64,000 nucleotides of DNA from JBCBGF01 sp038526915. GTDB taxonomy: Bacteria; Pseudomonadota; Alphaproteobacteria; Rhodobacterales; Rhodobacteraceae. The notes below the pieces were generated by a model that saw only the letters and a list, made by a program, of their open reading frames with translations, was not told the origin of the DNA and did no database searches. The translations under genes and the position numbers were made by a program. The DNA lies in assembly GCA_038526915.1 (NCBI GenBank), contig JBCBGF010000004.1:124001-188000 (forward strand). Reading direction: 5' to 3'. Each line of letters starts with the position of its first letter. Positions within the stretch are counted from its first letter, which is position 1. Of this stretch, positions 53,834-62,192 are shown in pieces.

Positions 53834-55297
53834 GTGACATCAAAGGCAGCAGTGCTCACACAAGCTCATCCACGGCGTATCGCAGCATTTTGGGCATTGG
53901 TCCTTGGCCTGGCGTTCGCGTTGGTTCAGGTCTTCGCGACAGCGTCCCGCGCCGTTCCAGAAACCTTCGCGGATCTCGCCACCCAGGTCAGCCCCTCGGT
54001 GGTGAACATCACGACATCCACGACGGTGGCCACGTCCACTGGCCCGAACCCGGTCGTTCCCGAGGGATCGCCCTTCGAAGACTTCTTCCGCGACTTCATG
54101 GATCGCGGCCAGAATGGCCAACGCCCGCGGCGCAGTCAGGCGCTGGGATCCGGCTTCGTGATCTCGGAAGACGGCTTCATTGTCACCAACAACCACGTCA
54201 TTCAGGGCGCTGATGAAATCCTGATCGAGTTTTTCGAAGGGGGTGAACTTGAGGCAGAAGTGGTTGGCACCGACCCAAATACCGACCTCGCCCTCCTCAA
54301 AGTAGACAGCGATCGCCCCCTGCCCTTTGTACCCTGGGGCGACAGCGACGAAGCCCGCGTGGGTGACTGGGTGATGGCCATGGGCAACCCCCTGGGCCAA
54401 GGCTTCTCGGTTTCTGCCGGGATCGTCTCGGCCCGTGGCCGCGCATTGTCGGGCACCTATGACGACTACATCCAGACTGACGCCGCGATCAACCGCGGTA
54501 ACTCCGGTGGCCCCCTGTTCAACATGGACGGCGAGGTGATCGGCGTGAACACCGCGATCCTGTCGCCCAATGGCGGCTCCATCGGGATCGGGTTCGCGAT
54601 GTCGGCCCGTGTCGCAGAGAACGTGATCAACCAACTGCAAGAGTTCGGCGAAACCCGCCGGGGCTGGCTGGGCGTGCGCATCCAGGACGTCTCGGACGAC
54701 GTGGCCGAGGCCATGGGTCTGGAAACCACAGCTGGCGCGCTTGTCACCGATGTGCCCGAAGGCCCCGCCTTGGAAGCCGGTATTGAAGCGGGCGACGTGA
54801 TCCTGTCCTTCGACGGTGGTGAGGTATCGGACACCCGCGAACTGGTGAACCGCGTCGGCAATACCGAGGTTGGCAAAGCTGTGCGCATCGTTGTCTTCCG
54901 GGAAGGCGCGACGCAGACACTTCTGGTCACTTTGGGCCGCCGGGAAGAGGCCGAACGCGCCATCCCCGCCTCCGCACCCGCCGATGAGCCGGTGACCGGC
55001 GATATCCTTGGCCTGACCGTATCGGGCATGACGGATGAACTGCGCGAGCAACTGGGCCTTGACGAAGGCGCCGAAGGCTTGGTGGTTCAGGAAGTGGCCG
55101 AAGACAGCGAAGCCTTTGAAAAAGGCCTGCGCGCCGGCGATCTGATCACCGAGGCCGGGCAAGAGGCCATCGCCTCGCTCGGCGATCTCGAAGACCGGAT
55201 CGAGGCTGCACGCGAAGCCGGGCGCAAATCGCTGTTGCTTCTCGTGCGTCGCGGCGGTGATCCGCGCTTTGTGGCCTTGTCCCTCGAGCAGAGCTAG
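53834..55297 (+). CDS. degP: Do-family periplasmic serine endoprotease (DegP/DegQ)
   Basis: A 487-residue trypsin-like protease/chaperone. A signal anchor runs through about residue 40; the protease domain carries His121 (TNNHVI), Asp151 (NTDLALLK) and Ser224 (RGNSGGPL); two PDZ domains follow (GWLGVRIQDVSDDVAEAM and DEPVTGDILGLTVSGM onwards). It degrades misfolded periplasmic proteins. The start is a GTG at 53834 behind AAAGGAG. The 182-bp gap before it has a run of seven T at 53668-53674 without a good stem, so whether degP shares the hflKC transcript is open. Confidence 0.94.
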   Translation: MTSKAAVLTQAHPRRIAAFWALVLGLAFALVQVFATASRAVPETFADLATQVSPSVVNITTSTTVATSTGPNPVVPEGSPFEDFFRDFMDRGQNGQRPRRSQALGSGFVISEDGFIVTNNHVIQGADEILIEFFEGGELEAEVVGTDPNTDLALLKVDSDRPLPFVPWGDSDEARVGDWVMAMGNPLGQGFSVSAGIVSARGRALSGTYDDYIQTDAAINRGNSGGPLFNMDGEVIGVNTAILSPNGGSIGIGFAMSARVAENVINQLQEFGETRRGWLGVRIQDVSDDVAEAMGLETTAGALVTDVPEGPALEAGIEAGDVILSFDGGEVSDTRELVNRVGNTEVGKAVRIVVFREGATQTLLVTLGRREEAERAIPASAPADEPVTGDILGLTVSGMTDELREQLGLDEGAEGLVVQEVAEDSEAFEKGLRAGDLITEAGQEAIASLGDLEDRIEAAREAGRKSLLLLVRRGGDPRFVALSLEQS

Positions 55298-55321
55298 AGG
55301 CCAAAAACATACGCATGTGAC

Positions 55322-55341
55322 GGGGCGCCTTCGGGCGCCCC
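55322..55341. terminator. UUCG-loop hairpin after degP
   Basis: GGGGCGCC-TTCG-GGCGCCCC forms an 8-bp stem with a very stable tetraloop between the convergent degP and OB-fold genes. Neither side has a T run, so it is at best a weak or processing-type terminator for either gene. Confidence 0.5.
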
Positions 55342-55349
55342 ATTGCATA

Positions 55350-55739
55350 TCAGGGCTGATCCCCCGCCCGGCATCCTTCGTGATGGCGCAACAGATCATC
55401 CAGCATCCAAGAGATATCTTCGACCACCTCGGCCACGATATGGGTCACCGCGCCCTCCCGCTGGACCCGGCCCGTCACTTTCAGACACCGCCCCGCAATC
55501 ACCGCGCGGCGAAACCGTTCGTAAAGCGCGCGCCAGACAACCACGTTGCACACCCCCGTCTCATCTTCGAGCGTGATAAAAATCACCCCCTTGGCCGTCC
55601 CCGGCCGCTGGCGTACCAGGACCAGCCCGGCAACGCACACCCGCGCCCCCGGCGGCACCTCCTCAAGACGTGCATGCGGGGTGCAGGCCGGTGGACGCGG
55701 CCAGGGCGCGGACTTGGGAATCGCGACATGTGCAGACAT
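55350..55739 (-). CDS. Stand-alone OB-fold protein similar to the C-terminus of DnaE2, LexA-controlled
   Basis: A 129-residue protein. Residues 23-110 (ARLEEVPPGARVCVAGLV, then LVRQRPGTAKGVIFITLED and CLKVTGRVQREGAVTHIV) match the OB-fold nucleic-acid-binding domain at the end of the error-prone polymerase DnaE2 (ImuC). None of the polymerase or PHP domain is present: the frame starts with its own ATG three bases from a LexA box, and no other dnaE2 piece is nearby. It is either a relic after a large deletion or a small SOS protein in its own right. The 19-residue Pro-rich head (SAPWPRPPACTPH) has no recognised origin. Confidence 0.75.
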   Translation of the reverse strand: MSAHVAIPKSAPWPRPPACTPHARLEEVPPGARVCVAGLVLVRQRPGTAKGVIFITLEDETGVCNVVVWRALYERFRRAVIAGRCLKVTGRVQREGAVTHIVAEVVEDISWMLDDLLRHHEGCRAGDQP

Positions 55740-55741
55740 GA

Positions 55742-55756
55742 GAACAAATATAGAAC
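55742..55756 (-). promoter_or_regulatory. LexA (SOS) box, GTTC-N7-GTTC
   Basis: On the minus strand GTTC-TATATTT-GTTC matches the alphaproteobacterial LexA consensus GTTCN7GTTC exactly. It lies immediately upstream of the OB-fold gene start and covers its predicted -10 element. It is 103 bp upstream of the divergent ferredoxin gene, on which it is less likely to act. Confidence 0.85.
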
Positions 55757-55774
55757 ATATCCCTGCCAAAACAA
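55747..55774 (-). promoter_or_regulatory. Predicted promoter of the OB-fold gene, -10 inside the LexA box
   Basis: TTGTTT (55774-55769), a 16-nt spacer and TATATT (55752-55747) on the minus strand. The -10 sits between the two GTTC halves, the standard repressed-promoter geometry. The expected transcript start, around 55740, leaves almost no leader before the ATG at 55739. Confidence 0.5.
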
Positions 55775-55858
55775 ACCCCTGCCGCGTCCCGGAAAATGGG
55801 GCTGGCCCCCCCTCTCTGCCTTGGCTAGGAAAGGGCGATTGCGAGCATGAGGATGCAC

Positions 55859-56182
55859 ATGGCCAAGATTACCTATATCGAACACAACGGCACCGAACAT
55901 GTCGTCGACGTCGCAAACGGGCTGACCGTCATGGAAGGCGCGCGCGACAACAACATCCCCGGAATCGAGGCCGATTGCGGCGGCGCCTGTGCCTGTTCGA
56001 CCTGCCATGTTTATGTCCATCCCGATTGGGTCGCCAAGTTGCCCGAAAAGGATCCGATGGAAGAAGACATGCTGGACTTCGCCTATGAGCCCGATGCCGC
56101 CCGGTCGCGGCTGACCTGCCAGCTCAAGGTCACCGACGCGCTGGACGGCCTTGTCGTGCAGATGCCAGAAAAGCAGATCTGA
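55859..56182 (+). CDS. [2Fe-2S] ferredoxin, adrenodoxin type
   Basis: A 107-residue ferredoxin with cluster ligands Cys40, Cys46, Cys49 and Cys87 (ADCGGACACSTCHVY and LTCQL); an extra Cys44 lies within the loop. The size and sequence match the FdVI/FdxB class of Rhodobacter, which carries electrons for Fe-S assembly or P450-type monooxygenases. Three in-frame ATGs (55847, 55853, 55859) compete; 55859 gives the family N-terminus MAKITYIEHNG with GAGG before it. Stop overlaps the next ATG by 1 nt. Confidence 0.92.
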   Translation: MAKITYIEHNGTEHVVDVANGLTVMEGARDNNIPGIEADCGGACACSTCHVYVHPDWVAKLPEKDPMEEDMLDFAYEPDAARSRLTCQLKVTDALDGLVVQMPEKQI

Positions 56183-56880
56183 TGCCGCTCCGCGGGGCCC
56201 TGCTGGCACTCCTTTTGGCCGGCACGGCCACCGCCGACACAATCACCGCCGCGGAGTACACCGACCCGACCGATCGCTACCCCCATGCCGTGCTTGGCGA
56301 CGCGATCGAATACGGTGCGCTCGTACTGACCACCGACAGCGGCCGGTCTGTCCGGATCGTTCTGCCCGACACAAGCGTTTTTGAGGACGTGGCCCCCCGC
56401 CTTGCCGATCTCGATGGCGACGGCGCGCCGGAAGTCGTCACCGTTGAAAGCAGCCAGTCCCAGGGGGCCCGCCTGGCCGTGTTCGGCACCGACGGGATGA
56501 TCGCCGCCACGCCCTATATCGGCACTCGGTTCCGCTGGCTTGCCCCCATTGGCATCGCAGATCTTGACGGGGACGGCGCGATTGAGATCGCTTATATTGA
56601 CCGTCCGCACCTGGCCCGAACGCTGCGGATCGTGCGCTATCAGGACGGCGAATTGATCCCCGTCGGCAGCAGCGAAGGCTTTACCAACCACCGCATCGGC
56701 GAACCCGACATTGGCGGAGGCATCCGCAACTGCGGCGACGGGCTAGAGATGATCGTTGCGAGCCGCACCTGGCAAACTGTCATGAGCGTGCGCTTCATCG
56801 CCGGAGCGATCCTGTCCCGACCCATCGGCCCCTATGTCGACCGGTCCAGTTTCGCAGCAGCACTCGACTGCGAATTTTAA
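56182..56880 (+). CDS. Exported FG-GAP/VCBS repeat protein
   Basis: A 232-residue protein with a signal peptide (about 1-18, cleavage after TATA before DTI) and two DLDGDG calcium-binding repeats (ADLDGDGAPEVVTVE near 73 and ADLDGDGAIEIAYID near 132) of the FG-GAP beta-propeller family; the remaining sequence fits two to three more blades. One-base overlap with the ferredoxin stop implies co-translation, although one product is cytoplasmic and the other periplasmic. Role unknown, probably surface or periplasmic ligand binding. Confidence 0.82.
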   Translation: MPLRGALLALLLAGTATADTITAAEYTDPTDRYPHAVLGDAIEYGALVLTTDSGRSVRIVLPDTSVFEDVAPRLADLDGDGAPEVVTVESSQSQGARLAVFGTDGMIAATPYIGTRFRWLAPIGIADLDGDGAIEIAYIDRPHLARTLRIVRYQDGELIPVGSSEGFTNHRIGEPDIGGGIRNCGDGLEMIVASRTWQTVMSVRFIAGAILSRPIGPYVDRSSFAAALDCEF

Positions 56881-56910
56881 GAAACTGCGCCCCATCTTGC
56901 GGGGCCTAGA

Positions 56911-56970
56911 TGTCTTTGGTCCAAAAATTATCCCGGGGAGCCGCCTGCCAGGGCGGCGGGGCAGAGCCCC
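56911..56970. repeat. REP-like tandem hairpin element beside purD
   Basis: The 60 bp before the purD stop contain a 6-bp stem (56940-56945 with 56952-56957), a 5-bp stem (56958-56962 with 56966-56970) and, on the minus strand, TCCCCGGGATAATTTTT. I recall this mix, with TTTGGTCCAAAAAT and CCCGGG, from short dispersed elements in Rhodobacterales genomes, but cannot check. On the minus strand it can also serve as the purD terminator. Confidence 0.5.
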
Positions 56971-58239
56971 TCAGTCCCCGATCGCGCGCCACCCGATATC
57001 GCGACGGCAAAACCCGCCTGGCCAACTGATCTGATCGACCATCGCATAGGCCCGATCGCGCGCCTCCCGCAAACTCGCCCCGCGCGCGGTGACGTTCAGC
57101 ACGCGCCCGCCGGAGGTCGTGATCACTCCGTTCGACTGCGACGTACCGGCATGAAACACCATATGCGTGCTGTCCTCGGACACATCGTCAAGGCCGATGA
57201 TCACAGCGCCTTTCTCATACGCGCCGGGATAACCCTCCGCCGCCATCACAACAGTCATCGCATGATCGTCGGCCCAGTTCACCTGCGCCGTTCCCAATCG
57301 GCCCTCAGCCGTCGCGTGCATCAGATCGAACGCCTGCGCGCCCAACCGCATCATCATGGCCTGCGTTTCTGGGTCACCGAAGCGCACGTTGTATTCCACC
57401 AACCGCGGCGCTCCGTTTTGGATCATCAATCCCGCGTAAAGAACGCCTTGATACGGCGTCCCACGCCGCGCCATCTCCGCCACGGTCGGCCGCACGATCT
57501 GGTCCATCGCCCGGGCCACAATCTCATTCGTCATCACCGGCGCGGGCGAATAGGCCCCCATCCCGCCGGTATTGGGGCCCGTATCGCCCTCACCAACCCG
57601 CTTGTGATCCTGCGCCGTGCCGATGGGCAAGACGTCCATCCCGTCGCACAAGACGAAGAATGAGGCCTCTTCCCCCTCCATGAACTCTTCGATCACGACC
57701 GACGCGCCCGCACGGCCAAAGCCACCGGCGAACATCTGGTCCACGGCCTGCAGGGCCTCGGCAACCGTCATCGCAACGACCACGCCCTTGCCCGCCGCCA
57801 GGCCATCGGCCTTCACCACAATCGGCGCCCCTTGCGCCTGCACATAGTCCCGCGCAGCTGCTGCATCACTGAACCGGGCCCAGGCCGCCGTCGGGGCGCC
57901 CGCTGAATCGCAGATTTCTTTCGTGAAGGCTTTGGAAGCCTCCAATTGCGCGGCAGCCTGCGACGGGCCGAACACCAGCAACCCCGCATCCCGCAACCGA
58001 TCCGCCACCCCGGCGGCCAGCGGCGCCTCGGGCCCGACGATCACGAAATCAATCGCGTTTTCTTCGGCAAAGGTGGCCACCGCCCCCCCATCCTCGATAT
58101 CGAGAGACGCGCAATCCGCAATCTGCGCGATACCAGCATTGCCCGGCGCCACGATCAGCTTGTCGCATTTGGGATTTTGCATCACGGCCCAGGCCAAAGC
58201 GTGTTCGCGGCCGCCACCGCCCAGTATCAGGATGTTCAT
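56971..58239 (-). CDS. purD: Phosphoribosylamine-glycine ligase
   Basis: A 422-residue ATP-grasp enzyme of de novo purine synthesis that joins glycine to phosphoribosylamine. N-terminal MNILILGGGGREHALAW, the central EEFMEGEEASFFVLCDG and DHKRVGEGDTGPNTGGMGAY, and LVEYNVRFGDPETQAMM are diagnostic. The ATG at 58239 is where homology begins; earlier codons are unconserved. It is divergent from xseA (154 bp) and ends against the hairpin element. Confidence 0.96.
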   Translation of the reverse strand: MNILILGGGGREHALAWAVMQNPKCDKLIVAPGNAGIAQIADCASLDIEDGGAVATFAEENAIDFVIVGPEAPLAAGVADRLRDAGLLVFGPSQAAAQLEASKAFTKEICDSAGAPTAAWARFSDAAAARDYVQAQGAPIVVKADGLAAGKGVVVAMTVAEALQAVDQMFAGGFGRAGASVVIEEFMEGEEASFFVLCDGMDVLPIGTAQDHKRVGEGDTGPNTGGMGAYSPAPVMTNEIVARAMDQIVRPTVAEMARRGTPYQGVLYAGLMIQNGAPRLVEYNVRFGDPETQAMMMRLGAQAFDLMHATAEGRLGTAQVNWADDHAMTVVMAAEGYPGAYEKGAVIIGLDDVSEDSTHMVFHAGTSQSNGVITTSGGRVLNVTARGASLREARDRAYAMVDQISWPGGFCRRDIGWRAIGD

Positions 58240-58393
58240 CAAAACCCTCGGACTTGGTTGCCGCGCTGATACACGCAGGCCACGGTCGCAGCAACTCACC
58301 TCGCCGGGGTCAATGATTGTCCACCCCGCTGATCCGCTTGGCCCCGCCCACGCCCCCGGCTAAAGTCGCGCTTACCAAGACGAGGGGGGGCAC

Positions 58394-59890
58394 ATGTCCG
58401 ATCTGATCGACGATCCTGCGCCGGGGCAGAACGCGCCGGAATTTACTGTGTCCGAAATCTCGGGCGCCGTAAAGCGCGTGATCGAGGGCGAGTTTGGTCG
58501 GATCCGGGTCAAAGGCGAGGTTGGCCGCGTGTTCCGCGCGCGATCCGGGCATCTCTACTATGACATCAAGGACGAAAAAAACGTCCTCGCCTGCACCACC
58601 TGGAAAGGCCAGATCGGCAGCCTCAGCGTCCAGCCAGAAGAAGGGTTGGAAGTTGTCGTCACCGGTCGTCTGACCACGTTCGGCGCGCAGTCGAAATACA
58701 ACATGAACGTCGATGAGATGGCCGTGGCCGGTGTGGGCGCGCTGATGGCCATGCTGGAAAAGCGCAAGAAGGCGCTCGAGGCCGAAGGCCTTTTTGCGCA
58801 AGGGCGCAAGCAAGCCTTACCCTACCTGCCTGAGATCATCGGGGTGATCACCTCGCCCTCGGGTGCGGTGATCCGCGATATCCTGCACCGTCTGCGCGAC
58901 CGGTTTCCGCGCAAGGTCCTGATCTGGCCCGTCGCCGTTCAGGGGGATCGATGCGCGCCCGAGGTGACGGCGGCCATCAATGGGTTCAACCAGCTCACCC
59001 CCGGGGGCGCCCTGCCACGGCCCGATCTGTTGATAGTCGCGCGCGGGGGCGGCTCGATCGAGGATCTGTGGGGGTTCAACGAAGAAAACGTTGTGCGCGC
59101 CGCTGCGGCCTCGGACATCCCGCTGATATCGGCGGTCGGGCACGAAACCGATACGACGCTGATCGACTATGCCGCCGATCAGCGCGCCCCCACGCCCACA
59201 GCAGCAGCCGAGATGGCCGTGCCGGTTCGGGTCGATCTGTTGGCCTGGGTCGATGGCCAGGGGGCGCGACTGTCCCGTGGCGCCGCGAATGCGATAGGCC
59301 AACGCCGCCAGCGCCTAACCGACCTTGCCCGCGCCCTGCCCCGGCCTGAGGCTCTCTTGGACACCGCCCGCCAGCGCTATGACCGGGCCGAACGCGATCT
59401 TGCCACAGCGCTGGAAAGCGGGATCGCCCGCCGCAGGCTCGCCTTGTCAGAGGCCAGTGCGCCGTTGCGCCCCAATCTGCTCCGCGCCCAAGTGGCCCGC
59501 GAACGCGCGGCGCTCGACAAACTGTCCGCGCGCCTGCGCCCGGCGCTTGAGCGCCTGACCCGCGACGCTGAACGCGACATCGCGCGCCAACGTGATGCCC
59601 TCACGGACACCGCCACGCGCCTGACAACGGCCTGGCACCGGCTTCAGCAAAGACGCCGCGACACCCTCACCAACCTTGACCGCATGCGCCAGAGCCTGGG
59701 CTACGACCAGACGCTTAACCGCGGCTATGCGCTGGTCTGGGACGGGGATACGCTGGTGACAACGGCCAAGGCTGCTAAAGCTGCCGATAAAATTGAGATC
59801 CAGTTCCAGGATGGTCGGATGACACCAGGCGGCGGCAAACCCGCGCCCAAAGCCAAACCTAAGCCCCCGACCCAAGGCTCGCTGTTCTAA
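58394..59890 (+). CDS. xseA: Exodeoxyribonuclease VII large subunit
   Basis: A 498-residue nuclease subunit: an N-terminal OB domain (VSEISGAVKRVIEGEFGRIRVKGEV), the catalytic core with GVITSPSGAVIRDIL, RGGGSIEDLWGFNEE and SAVGHETDTTLIDYAAD, and a C-terminal coiled coil rich in Arg and Leu (LDTARQRYDRAERDLATAL). With XseB it degrades single-stranded DNA. It has GAGGGGGGG just before the ATG. The stop shares 4 nt with a convergent gene. Confidence 0.95.
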   Translation: MSDLIDDPAPGQNAPEFTVSEISGAVKRVIEGEFGRIRVKGEVGRVFRARSGHLYYDIKDEKNVLACTTWKGQIGSLSVQPEEGLEVVVTGRLTTFGAQSKYNMNVDEMAVAGVGALMAMLEKRKKALEAEGLFAQGRKQALPYLPEIIGVITSPSGAVIRDILHRLRDRFPRKVLIWPVAVQGDRCAPEVTAAINGFNQLTPGGALPRPDLLIVARGGGSIEDLWGFNEENVVRAAAASDIPLISAVGHETDTTLIDYAADQRAPTPTAAAEMAVPVRVDLLAWVDGQGARLSRGAANAIGQRRQRLTDLARALPRPEALLDTARQRYDRAERDLATALESGIARRRLALSEASAPLRPNLLRAQVARERAALDKLSARLRPALERLTRDAERDIARQRDALTDTATRLTTAWHRLQQRRRDTLTNLDRMRQSLGYDQTLNRGYALVWDGDTLVTTAKAAKAADKIEIQFQDGRMTPGGGKPAPKAKPKPPTQGSLF

Positions 59891-60285
59891 ACGCCGACCT
59901 CGGGCCCCAGACACATCAGAGGCTCGGGGCTTTGCCGGGTCTCAAACAGCGTCGTTTCCAAAACTTCGCCCTGAAACTCAGCGATTAACCCACCGCCACC
60001 GTCAAAGAAGGTCCAACATTGCGGGTCCGGGATTGCGTCGTAGACGAAACAGATCATCTCGCCTTGCGGATACCAGAACCCATCCTGGCACTGATCTTCC
60101 AGAAAAGCCCAGCGCACCCGCCGCCCATCCAGGTATTCCTCAACACCATAGACCTGACCGTCTGCCGCAAAGGTTAGTGTCTTGCCGGTGGTGTAAGCCT
60201 CAAACTCGTCCGCCGACAGTGGCACGTCGCCCGATGCCTGGACGGCCGAGCAAATCAAGAACGCAAGGGCAAAAACAGATCTCAT
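59887..60285 (-). CDS. Small exported protein of unknown function
   Basis: A 132-residue protein with a Sec signal peptide (1-18, ALAFLICSAVQASGD). The mature part is Cys- and Trp-containing (WAFLEDQCQDGFWYPQGEMICFVYD, shown here in pieces as EDQCQDG and GEMICFVYD, and PQCWTFF), probably with disulfides and a beta-sandwich. ATG at 60285 chosen because of the signal peptide; the open frame begins earlier. Known relatives are uncharacterised Rhodobacterales proteins. Its stop overlaps xseA by 4 nt. Confidence 0.7.
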   Translation of the reverse strand: MRSVFALAFLICSAVQASGDVPLSADEFEAYTTGKTLTFAADGQVYGVEEYLDGRRVRWAFLEDQCQDGFWYPQGEMICFVYDAIPDPQCWTFFDGGGGLIAEFQGEVLETTLFETRQSPEPLMCLGPEVGV

Positions 60286-60445
60286 GACAAGAGACTGCCA
60301 CATCAATGCCCGCACAGCCAATGACATTTCCCCAGTTGGGCAACGCACCGCCCATGCGCGAAATCAGCCGCAAGTGTCGCTTTTCGAGTGGTCGCGTCTT
60401 GCCTGCCCTGTCTAAGGTATGCCCGACGCGGAGGGAGACCGGCGC

Positions 60446-62131
60446 ATGGCGCTTGATGACAAAAAAGGGATCTGGAAGTCGGGACAGGGCCGTGGGCGCA
60501 AGACGCCCAAGGGCCGCCAGTACGACGATCACGCCCTGGCCGAGGTTCAGGCGCTTCTGGGGGACCGATCCCGCCGCCGTGACCTGCTGATCGAACACCT
60601 GCATCTGATCCAGGATGCTTTTGGCCACCTCTCCGCCGCCCATCTGCGCGCGCTCAGCGAAGAGATGCGCTTGTCGATGGCCGAAGTATGGGAGGTTGCC
60701 AGTTTCTACGCCCATTTCGATCTGGTTAAAGAAGGGGAAACGCCACCGCCCGCACTGACCATCCGGGTCTGCGACTCGCTGTCTTGCGAACTCGCCGGGG
60801 CACAGGCGCTCAAAGCCGCTTTGGAAGACGGGTTGGACCCGTCCGAAGTGCGCGTGTTGCGCGCGCCTTGCATGGGCCGCTGCGATACCGCGCCCACTTG
60901 CGAGTTGGGGCACAACCACATCGACCACGCCACACCGGAAAAGGTCATCGCGGCGATCCATGCGGGGGATACCCACCCCGTAATCCCCGACTACCAGGCG
61001 TTCGCCGAATACCAATCCGAGGGTGGATATCGGACATTGGCTACCTTGCGCGAAACCGGTGATCCCGAAGCGGTCCAATCCGCCGTTCTTGAGGCAGGTC
61101 TCCGCGGTCTGGGCGGCGCGGGCTTTCCGTCGGGCCGGAAGTGGAGCTTCGTGCGCGGCTATCCCGGCCCCCGCTATCTGGCCGTGAACGGCGATGAGGG
61201 GGAGCCAGGTACCTTCAAGGACCGGCACCACCTGGAACGCGAACCGCATATGTTCCTGGAAGGTATGCTGATCGCCGCATGGGCGGTCGAGGCGGAAACC
61301 TGCTTCATCTACATGCGGGACGAATACCCCGCCGTTCTGGAAATCCTCGCGCGCGAGATCGCGGCGTTGGAACAGGCCGGCATCGTCGCCCCAGGCTACA
61401 TTGACCTGCGCCGAGGCGCCGGCGCCTATATCTGCGGTGAAGAAAGCGCGATGATCGAGTCCATCGAAGGGAAGCGTGGCCTGCCCCGGCACCGCCCGCC
61501 CTTCGTGGCCGAAGTGGGCATCTTCAATCGCCCGACTCTCGTCCATAACGTCGAAACGCTCTATTGGGTGGCCCGCATCGCGCGGTTCGGGCCGGAGGTT
61601 CTGAACACAACGGAAAAGAACGGCCGCACGGGCCTGCGCAACTATTCGGTCTCGGGCCGGGTCGCGCGACCGGGCGTCTATCTTCTACCCGCCGGATCGA
61701 CCATCACCGATATCATCGAGGCCGCAGGCGGCATGGCCGACGGACACGTCTTCAAGGCTTACCAACCCGGCGGTCCGTCCTCGGGCCTTTTGCCCGCGTC
61801 CCTCGACGACGTACCGCTCGACTTCGACGCGCTGCACGAACATGGCACATTCATCGGCTCCGCCGCAGTGGTCATCCTCTCCGATCAAGACAGCGCCAAA
61901 GCCGCCGCGCTCAACATGCTGCGGTTTTTTGAGGATGAAAGTTGCGGCCAGTGTACGCCCTGCCGGGTGGGCTGCGAAAAGGCGGTCAAGCTGATGCAGG
62001 CGGACCGGTGGGATCAGGGGCTGTTGGAAGAGCTTTGCACAGCGATGGCCGACGCCTCAATCTGCGGGCTGGGTCAGGCGGCGCCGAACCCTATCCGGTT
62101 GACCATGAAGCATTTCCCCGACGAGGTGTGA
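60446..62131 (+). CDS. NuoE-NuoF fusion, formate dehydrogenase beta-subunit type, without neighbours
   Basis: A 561-residue diaphorase. The N-terminal NuoE-like part has a thioredoxin-fold [2Fe-2S] domain with ligands Cys109, Cys114, Cys142 and Cys146. The NuoF-like part has the FMN/NADH site (GLRGLGGAGFPSGRKWSF and GAGAYICGEESAMIES) and a C-terminal [4Fe-4S] site at Cys500, Cys503, Cys506 and Cys540. This fused form is the NAD-reducing subunit of molybdenum formate dehydrogenases in Rhodobacterales. Here no FdsA-like catalytic subunit or fdhD follows; ftsY starts 61 bp on. ATG at 60446 follows GAGGGAGA. Confidence 0.85.
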   Translation: MALDDKKGIWKSGQGRGRKTPKGRQYDDHALAEVQALLGDRSRRRDLLIEHLHLIQDAFGHLSAAHLRALSEEMRLSMAEVWEVASFYAHFDLVKEGETPPPALTIRVCDSLSCELAGAQALKAALEDGLDPSEVRVLRAPCMGRCDTAPTCELGHNHIDHATPEKVIAAIHAGDTHPVIPDYQAFAEYQSEGGYRTLATLRETGDPEAVQSAVLEAGLRGLGGAGFPSGRKWSFVRGYPGPRYLAVNGDEGEPGTFKDRHHLEREPHMFLEGMLIAAWAVEAETCFIYMRDEYPAVLEILAREIAALEQAGIVAPGYIDLRRGAGAYICGEESAMIESIEGKRGLPRHRPPFVAEVGIFNRPTLVHNVETLYWVARIARFGPEVLNTTEKNGRTGLRNYSVSGRVARPGVYLLPAGSTITDIIEAAGGMADGHVFKAYQPGGPSSGLLPASLDDVPLDFDALHEHGTFIGSAAVVILSDQDSAKAAALNMLRFFEDESCGQCTPCRVGCEKAVKLMQADRWDQGLLEELCTAMADASICGLGQAAPNPIRLTMKHFPDEV

Positions 62132-62192
62132 GGAGCCGCCTTCCAAACCCCGATCAAAAGGCATAGATCACTGCCAATGACCGTGGGTTAAA

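Noticed and set aside
53840..55399. 519-codon open frame on the minus strand opposite degP
   Set aside because: It lies wholly opposite a gene with the full catalytic triad and PDZ domains; the translation is His/Gly/Asp-rich shadow sequence with no domain, caused by high GC at third positions.
60200..61546. 448-codon minus-strand frame opposite the NuoE/NuoF fusion
   Set aside because: Antisense shadow; all Fe-S and FMN motifs are on the plus strand.
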